Below, one piece after another: positions 10,048 through 13,979 of a stretch of DNA of 13,979 nt. Origin of the DNA: Caldisericota bacterium. GTDB lineage: Bacteria > Caldisericota > Caldisericia > Cryosericales > Cryosericaceae. The notes below the pieces were generated by a model. That model saw only the letters and a program-made list of their open reading frames with translations, was not told the origin of the DNA and did no database searches. The DNA lies in assembly GCA_026390245.1 (NCBI GenBank), contig JAPLGI010000074.1, forward strand, positions 1-13,979, in the 5' to 3' direction. How positions within the stretch are numbered: position 1 is the first letter of the stretch; every line of letters starts with the position of its first letter. A program made the translations under genes and the position numbers.

Positions 10048-11145
10048 TCAGGCCCGTCCGTCCGGCACCTGTTCTGGTGGATACTGATCCGCGGGTGCTG
10101 AACCATCCAGCACGCGCAGCACTCCCAGGGCCAACGCCTTCATTTCGTCCTCGCCCGGATATACCTTGATCGGTGCAATGAACTGGACGCGTTTTGTGAT
10201 CTCGTCGATGAGGAATGCTGACCGGGCGATACCTCCTGTGACGACAATGGCATCGACATTCCCCATGAGCACCGTGGCCATCTCTCCGATGGTCTTCGCG
10301 ATCGTGTAGGCCATTGCCGTGTACACCAGGCGAGCATGTTCATCTCCACCCTCGATCATCTTCTCGACCGTACGAGCATCATTCGTTCCGAGATGATTGA
10401 CCAACCCTCCCTTTCCTGCGAGGAGCTTCATCACCTCCGGCTGCGAGTAAATACCTGAAAAGCACAACTTGACCAGACCGACTGCCGGCAGACTGCCCGC
10501 TCTCTCGGGGGCAAAGGGCCCATCCCCGTTGAGTGCGTTGTTCACGTCGATCACGCGACCCAGCCGGTGCGCCCCGATGGAGATTCCCCCGCCGAGGTGA
10601 ACGACGATGAGATTGGCTTCTTCATACGGCTTGCCGAGGTCCAAAGCCGCCTGCCTGGCAACGGCCTTCTGGTTGAGAGCATGAAAGATGCTCACGCGGT
10701 CAATTCCCTTGAGGCCGGACAGGCGAGCCAACGGATTCAATTCGTCAACAACGACGGGATCGACAATGAATGCCGGAACGCTCGATTCCTTCGACAGCTC
10801 AAATCCGATGCAGGCAGCGAGGTTGGACGCATGTGCTCCCATAGCAGGTTCCTGAAGGTCACTGACCATGGCCTCGTCGACTCGATACGTTCCTGAGGGC
10901 AGCGGTCGCAACAGCCCTCCCCGGCAGGCAATGGCTGCCAGATCCCGCACTACCAGACTGTGCCGGACCAGGAATTCCTTGACAATCGCCAACCGCATTG
11001 GCAGCTGGTCCATGAGTGATGCGAATTGAGCAATTGTCGCAGCATCATGCGAAACAGTTTCTGTCACGACAGGGACTTCATCCTCAAAGATGGAAAGCTT
11101 GGTGGTTGTAGAGCCCGGATTGATGACGAGAATCCTGAATACCAA
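10048..11145 (-). CDS. buk: Butyrate kinase (butyrate/branched-chain fatty acid kinase)
   Basis: Acetokinase-family (ASKHA) enzyme of 365 residues that makes ATP from acyl-phosphate, giving butyrate or branched-chain acids such as isobutyrate. NPGSTTTK (9-16) is the phosphate-binding loop, HLGGGISIGAHR (183-194) and GDGPFAPERAGSLP (207-220) are typical of Buk, and VVTGGIARS (301-309) is the adenosine-binding motif. I chose TTG at 11145: GGAGG lies 5 nt upstream and the chain then begins MVFRILVINPGSTTTK as in the family. An in-frame start at 11208 would add 21 residues coded through the terminator hairpin, so it is rejected. The gene heads the oxidoreductase operon, fitting energy gain from branched-chain acyl-CoA. 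No phosphotransacylase gene (ptb) is adjacent. The extra 10 or so C-terminal residues (PADQYPPEQVPDGRA) are not conserved. Confidence 0.92.
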   Translation of the reverse strand: MVFRILVINPGSTTTKLSIFEDEVPVVTETVSHDAATIAQFASLMDQLPMRLAIVKEFLVRHSLVVRDLAAIACRGGLLRPLPSGTYRVDEAMVSDLQEPAMGAHASNLAACIGFELSKESSVPAFIVDPVVVDELNPLARLSGLKGIDRVSIFHALNQKAVARQAALDLGKPYEEANLIVVHLGGGISIGAHRLGRVIDVNNALNGDGPFAPERAGSLPAVGLVKLCFSGIYSQPEVMKLLAGKGGLVNHLGTNDARTVEKMIEGGDEHARLVYTAMAYTIAKTIGEMATVLMGNVDAIVVTGGIARSAFLIDEITKRVQFIAPIKVYPGEDEMKALALGVLRVLDGSAPADQYPPEQVPDGRA

Positions 11146-11150
11146 GGCTG

Positions 11151-11155
11151 CCTCC
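11151..11155 (-). promoter_or_regulatory. Shine-Dalgarno site fixing the TTG start of buk
   Basis: Minus-strand GGAGG, then CAGCC, then TTG at 11145. Spacing and the family N-terminus agree. Confidence 0.75.
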
Positions 11156-11173
11156 AATTTCGTGGGATGCACC

Positions 11174-11206
11174 ACAAGAAAGGAGGGCGCGGTGAGCGCG
11201 CCCTCC
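11174..11206 (-). terminator. Rho-independent terminator after the glutamate dehydrogenase pseudogene
   Basis: A perfect 10-bp stem, GGAGGGCGCG / CGCGCCCTCC at 11182-11191 and 11197-11206, with a 5-nt loop, followed on the minus strand by TTTCTTGT. It lies 18 nt past the dehydrogenase stop and only 36 nt before the buk start. It should end most transcripts from the upstream gene, and read-through could still feed buk. Confidence 0.88.
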
Positions 11207-11224
11207 AAAGAGAACTCCGATCCG

Positions 11225-12450
11225 TCAGCCTATCCAGCCGCGAACCTTGATGGCCTCGCCAACGCGTTCGACAGCAACCATGTCGGCTGCCATTCTCATC
11301 GTGACCTTGTCCGCCTTGTGCTTGGTGTGCATGGCGTAGACACGCTCGAATGCCTCCGTCATGACACGGTCAAGCCTTTCGTTGACTTCCTTCTCAGACC
11401 AGTAGTAGCCGTAGTTGTTTTGGACCCATTCGAAGTAGGAGACGGTGACGCCGCCGGCATTGCCCAGAATGTCCGGGATGACAAAAGCACCGTTCTTCTC
11501 AAGAATCTCGTCGGCATCGGGGTTGACGCCACCATTGGCCAGCTCGACGACAATCTTCGCCTTGACGTCCTTCGCATTGTCCCTGAAGATAGCGTTCTGG
11601 AGAGCCGCCGGGATATAGACGTCGACGTCCAGCGCACGCAGCTGCTCGTTCGACATGTTGTCGAGCCCCTTGTATCCCTTCACCGTGCCATTCTTGTTCT
11701 CATAGGCCTTCAGATCGTCAGGATTGATGCCCTTTGGATTGTAGACACCACCGTTGACCATGGTGATGGCAACGATCTTGGCGCCATCTTCTTCATGAAG
11801 GATCCGGGCAGCGTAGAAGCCAACGTTGCCAAAACCTTCGACGGCGATGGTAGCACCCTTGAGACTCATGCCAAGCTTCTTGGCAGCCATCCGTAGACAA
11901 TAGACGCCACCCAGACCAGTCGCAGCAGTTCTTCCAAGAGAGCCGCCAAGAATGAGGGGCTTGCCTGTCATCAAAGCAGGAGTGTTGTGCCCCGTGAGTT
12001 TGCTGTATTCATCGATCATCCATGCCATGATCTGACCGGTCGTGTTCACGTCGGGAGCTGGCACATCCTTGTCCGGCCCGATAAACGTCCCTAGTGCCCT
12101 GATGTATCCGCGCGAGAGACGCTCGAGTTCGCCGGTAGACAACTTGGTCGGGTCGACAACGATGCCGCCCTTGCCGCCGCCGTAGGGAAGGCCTACCACC
12201 GCGCACTTCAGCGTCATGAGAGTCGCCAGAGCCTTGACATCTTCGAGAGTCTCGTCCTGATGTGCTGGCAGCGGAATCCCTGGAACACCCTCGTCGACCC
12301 GTCATCCATGCGAACAGGAATGGAAACGCTGAGCGTCCTCTGCGGGTTGCGGAGAATCTCCGTGATCTCCGGATTCTGACCGAGCTTCGTACCTGCGATC
12401 TGAATCCTGTCTTGAGCCACCTGGAACCAGTTCTTCTTCTCGCCTGCCAT
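11225..12450 (-). pseudogene. gdhA: Glutamate dehydrogenase, broken by a deletion/frameshift
   Basis: Glu/Leu/Phe/Val dehydrogenase family, which interconverts glutamate with 2-oxoglutarate and ammonia. The first part, from ATG 12450 (GGAGG 5 nt upstream), codes [15 protein letters not shown] to [10 protein letters not shown] and then runs out of frame to a stop at 12214. The rest, in another frame, resumes at [23 protein letters not shown] and continues to 11225. It contains GGGKGG with the catalytic Lys, PAPDVNT, the Rossmann motif VEGFGNVG, and [18 protein letters not shown]. Family members have about 13 residues between the two halves (pattern NxARGPxKGGIR), including the substrate-binding Lys. 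Here they are absent at 12260-12262, equal to about 40 nt lost and a change of frame. Everything else looks intact, so the break is recent or an assembly error. The second part could only start at ATG 12217 without its N-terminus and would not be active. Confidence 0.85.
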
Positions 12451-12475
12451 AATAGCCTCCGTGACGTGTGGTGTT

Positions 12476-12499
12476 GGCTCTCAGGGAGAACGGAGAGCC
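12476..12499 (-). promoter_or_regulatory. Leader hairpin upstream of the dehydrogenase
   Basis: A 7-bp inverted repeat GGCTCTC / GAGAGCC with a 10-nt loop lies between the predicted promoter and the ribosome site of gdhA. No U-run follows it, so it is not a standard attenuator. It could affect mRNA stability or bind a regulator; the function is unknown. Confidence 0.35.
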
Positions 12500-12532
12500 G
12501 TCCCGTTATGGGGCTTTAAAACGCCGTTTCTA

Positions 12533-12560
12533 ATTCTAGGCCCATGCGCCAACATTGCAA
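12533..12560 (-). promoter_or_regulatory. Predicted sigma-70 type promoter of gdhA
   Basis: On the minus strand TTGCAA (12555-12560) is followed after 16 nt by TAGAAT (12533-12538). The -35 matches the consensus at 4/6 and the -10 at 5/6. It sits in the gap after dnk and predicts a leader of roughly 75 nt. Confidence 0.6.
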
Positions 12561-12589
12561 GCACTTGTGAAAATAAAAACAATGCTTCG

Positions 12590-13171
12590 CTAGATGGAAC
12601 TCTTGACAAGCTGCAGCACATCGGCGGAATGATCGAAGATGTCCTCCTCGAACACGACCTTGGGATAGTGCCAGCCCCCGTAGAACTCTTCGTACTGCTT
12701 GTTCAGGCCCTCCAGGTAGTCACCGCTGATGTTCTCAATACTGCGATTGCGTTTGCGAATGTTGGCAAGCAGTGTGGGCACATCCCGGCGAAGATACACG
12801 AGCAGGTTGGGGTTGGGAAGCCGGCGTACCATGAGCTGATAGAGTTTGTCATACGTGTTCCACTCGTCAGGCGACAGGAGTCCATCGCGCACAAGCGCCT
12901 TGGCAAAGATCTCGCGGTCCTCATAGATGGAACGGTCAAGAATAGCAGGAACATCGCTCATCAGGACATGGTTGAGAATCTGCTCGTACCGGAGAGCCAG
13001 GAAACTGATCTGGGTCGCAAATGCCCAACGCCGCATGTCCTGGTAGTAGCTTGGCAGAAACGGGTTGTCGCCAAATGCTTCGAAATAGACCGAAAAACCG
13101 AGCTCACGCGAGATCATCTGAGCAAGCGACGTCTTCCCTGCACCAATGTTTCCTGCGATGACCAAGTACAT
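12590..13171 (-). CDS. Deoxynucleoside kinase (dAdo/dGuo/dCyd kinase family)
   Basis: Salvage enzyme that phosphorylates deoxynucleosides to dNMPs with ATP; 193 residues, a little shorter than the common 205-220. The P-loop is GNIGAGKT at 7-14. Glu31 in YFEAFGDNPFL corresponds to the catalytic base of the family (often written EPV.DNP). The DRS motif is at 79-81 (ILDRSIYEDREIF), and the basic LID segment RKRNRSIE is at 139-146. GGAGG is 6-7 nt before ATG 13171. It is alone on its strand next to the gdhA promoter and diverges from proS. Whether it prefers deoxyadenosine, deoxyguanosine or deoxycytidine cannot be told. Confidence 0.92.
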   Translation of the reverse strand: MYLVIAGNIGAGKTSLAQMISRELGFSVYFEAFGDNPFLPSYYQDMRRWAFATQISFLALRYEQILNHVLMSDVPAILDRSIYEDREIFAKALVRDGLLSPDEWNTYDKLYQLMVRRLPNPNLLVYLRRDVPTLLANIRKRNRSIENISGDYLEGLNKQYEEFYGGWHYPKVVFEEDIFDHSADVLQLVKSSI

Positions 13172-13337
13172 GGTTTCCCTCCACGGCCTGTTTCTGAGAG
13201 CAAGCCAGGAAACGGCAAGGGTTCACGCCAACGTCTCTCCTGGGACACCCACAAATACCTGCCCCTCCCGACACTGCGCGTCTTCCCTGTTTCGCCGACA
13301 TCCAGGATCTGCTCTCTTCCGATCGCTGTACGTGTTC
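13172..13337 (-). other. Long untranslated leader of dnk
   Basis: If the -10 box at 13338-13343 is real, dnk has a leader of about 160 nt. I see no known riboswitch or T-box elements. A small imperfect hairpin (GTTTCCTG pairing with CAGAAAC, one bulge) lies shortly upstream of the ribosome site, and CCAGGA/TCCTGG repeats flank a 26-nt stretch. No reading frame here has coding support. Confidence 0.3.
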
Positions 13338-13365
13338 ATAGTAGCAGCAATCGACTCCCTTGCAA
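13338..13365 (-). promoter_or_regulatory. Predicted dnk promoter
   Basis: Minus-strand TTGCAA (13360-13365), 16-nt spacer, then TACTAT (13338-13343). Each box matches the consensus at 4/6. The -35 hexamer is its own reverse complement and is also used by the proS promoter on the other strand. Confidence 0.45.
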
Positions 13366-13388
13366 AACCGACCCCGCATCTATAATAT
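13360..13388 (+). promoter_or_regulatory. proS: Predicted proS promoter
   Basis: TTGCAA at 13360-13365 is followed by a perfect TATAAT at 13381-13386 (15-nt spacer), or by TAATAT at 13383-13388 (17-nt spacer). It lies about 35 nt before the proS start, leaving a short leader. Confidence 0.6.
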
Positions 13389-13408
13389 AGAAGCTTGTCT
13401 GTGACATC

Positions 13409-13414
13409 AGGAGG
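13409..13414 (+). promoter_or_regulatory. proS: Shine-Dalgarno site fixing the TTG start of proS
   Basis: AGGAGG followed by AAACC and TTG at 13420. There is no ATG or GTG at a suitable place; the first in-frame ATG is at codon 26, inside the conserved GQLMLRAG stretch. Confidence 0.8.
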
Positions 13415-13419
13415 AAACC

Positions 13420-13979
13420 TTGTATCTGAGCAAAGTCTTTGCACCGCGTCTACGTGAAGTTCCTCAGGACGCCGATACCATAAGCGGTCAGCTCATGCTT
13501 CGCGCTGGCCTGCTGCGAAAGTCGGCTTCTGGCATCTACACTTATCTCAGTCTCGGCTTGCGCGTCAAGCAGCACATCGAAGAGATAGTGCGCGAGGAGA
13601 TGGACAGCCACGGCGCCCAGGAAATCCTGATGCCGCTGTTGATGCCCTCTGAACCGTGGCAGGCAACCGGTCGGTGGGACCTGTACGGAGATGAGATGTT
13701 CAAGCTGACTGACAGGAAAGGCCGTTCGTTCTGTCTGGGGCCGACGCACGAGGAACTGGTCACCTCTGTTGTCGGCAGTGAACGCCATTCCTACAAGGAA
13801 CTGCCGTTCAACCTCTATCACATCACAAACAAGTATCGTGATGAGATTCGTCCCCGTTACGGCCTCATCCGGAGCCGCGAGTTCACCATGATGGATGCCT
13901 ACAGCTTTGATCGCAACGAGGCCTCCGTCGAACTCAGCTATGCTCTCATGTTCGAGGCATACAACAACATCTTCCGCCG
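13420..13979 (+). CDS. proS: Prolyl-tRNA synthetase, N-terminal part
   Basis: Class II aminoacyl-tRNA synthetase that charges tRNA-Pro, cytoplasmic. The visible 186 residues run off the right edge. The [18 protein letters not shown] segment (26-43), the TGRWDLYG stretch (83-90), LGPTHEE (106-112), and motif 2 [19 protein letters not shown] (139-157) followed by DAYSFD (159-164) are typical of bacterial-type ProRS. It starts with TTG at 13420, with AGGAGG 5 nt before. It is the only plus-strand gene and diverges from dnk. The editing domain and anticodon-binding domain would lie beyond the window. Confidence 0.95.
   Translation, partial: MYLSKVFAPRLREVPQDADTISGQLMLRAGLLRKSASGIYTYLSLGLRVKQHIEEIVREEMDSHGAQEILMPLLMPSEPWQATGRWDLYGDEMFKLTDRKGRSFCLGPTHEELVTSVVGSERHSYKELPFNLYHITNKYRDEIRPRYGLIRSREFTMMDAYSFDRNEASVELSYALMFEAYNNIFR

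Noticed and set aside
12217..12262. Programmed frameshift in the dehydrogenase
   Set aside because: No slippery sequence is present and a frameshift alone would not restore the missing conserved residues.
12009..12305. Third-frame minus-strand ORF bridging the dehydrogenase break
   Set aside because: Its translation has no similarity to the dehydrogenase, so it does not rescue the frame.
12571..12589. T-rich minus-strand tract after dnk as a terminator
   Set aside because: The TTTTTATTTT run is present, but I find no stable stem directly before it.
12461..13390. Open plus-strand frame of 309 codons across dnk and the intergenic region
   Set aside because: It is antisense to the well-supported deoxynucleoside kinase, overlaps the proS promoter, and has no recognisable domain.
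13450..13821. Minus-strand frame of 123 codons inside proS
   Set aside because: It is antisense to a clear prolyl-tRNA synthetase and shows no conserved motif.

Overview
The window looks like chromosomal DNA from an anaerobic, probably amino-acid- or peptide-fermenting bacterium. The main reason is a ferredoxin-linked branched-chain 2-oxoacid oxidoreductase operon with a butyrate-type kinase, next to the remnant of a glutamate dehydrogenase gene. The base composition is moderately GC-rich by eye. Shine-Dalgarno sites are strong (GGAGG), and three genes appear to start with TTG. I cannot name the lineage from the sequence alone.

Layout: all genes lie on the minus strand except the last. From right to left in coordinates, which is the direction of transcription: (1) proS (plus strand, cut by the window end) and dnk, a deoxynucleoside kinase, diverge from a 248-nt intergenic region; their predicted promoters share one palindromic -35 hexamer. 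(2) A glutamate dehydrogenase gene with its own promoter and leader hairpin is broken near residue 60. About 40 nt coding the conserved substrate-binding segment are missing and the frame shifts, so it is a pseudogene or an assembly error. A strong rho-independent terminator follows it. (3) A tightly packed run reads buk, a SIMIBI-type P-loop NTPase of unknown role, a 2x[4Fe-4S] ferredoxin subunit, the VorB-type alpha subunit, the TPP-binding beta subunit, the gamma subunit, and ssnA, a metal-dependent aminohydrolase. (4) After a short intergenic gap with a possible promoter, gyrB and gyrA follow. An AI-2E/PerM family membrane protein then overlaps the end of gyrA by 26 nt and runs off the left edge.

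How the genes work together: the four-subunit oxidoreductase would turn branched-chain 2-oxoacids into acyl-CoA, CO2 and reduced ferredoxin. Buk could make ATP from the acyl-phosphate. A phosphotransacylase (ptb) would be needed between the two steps and is not in this window. Glutamate dehydrogenase would normally recycle the 2-oxoglutarate used in transamination; the copy here looks inactive. The roles of the P-loop NTPase and of ssnA in this operon are not explained by known biochemistry. The gyrase pair is full length, but the GyrA-box in the C-terminal domain is degenerate.

No RNA genes, insertion sequences, CRISPR arrays or phage genes are visible. No gene-free stretch exceeds 300 nt. 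The window mostly holds housekeeping and energy-metabolism genes; I do not see a clear new defence or mobile system.
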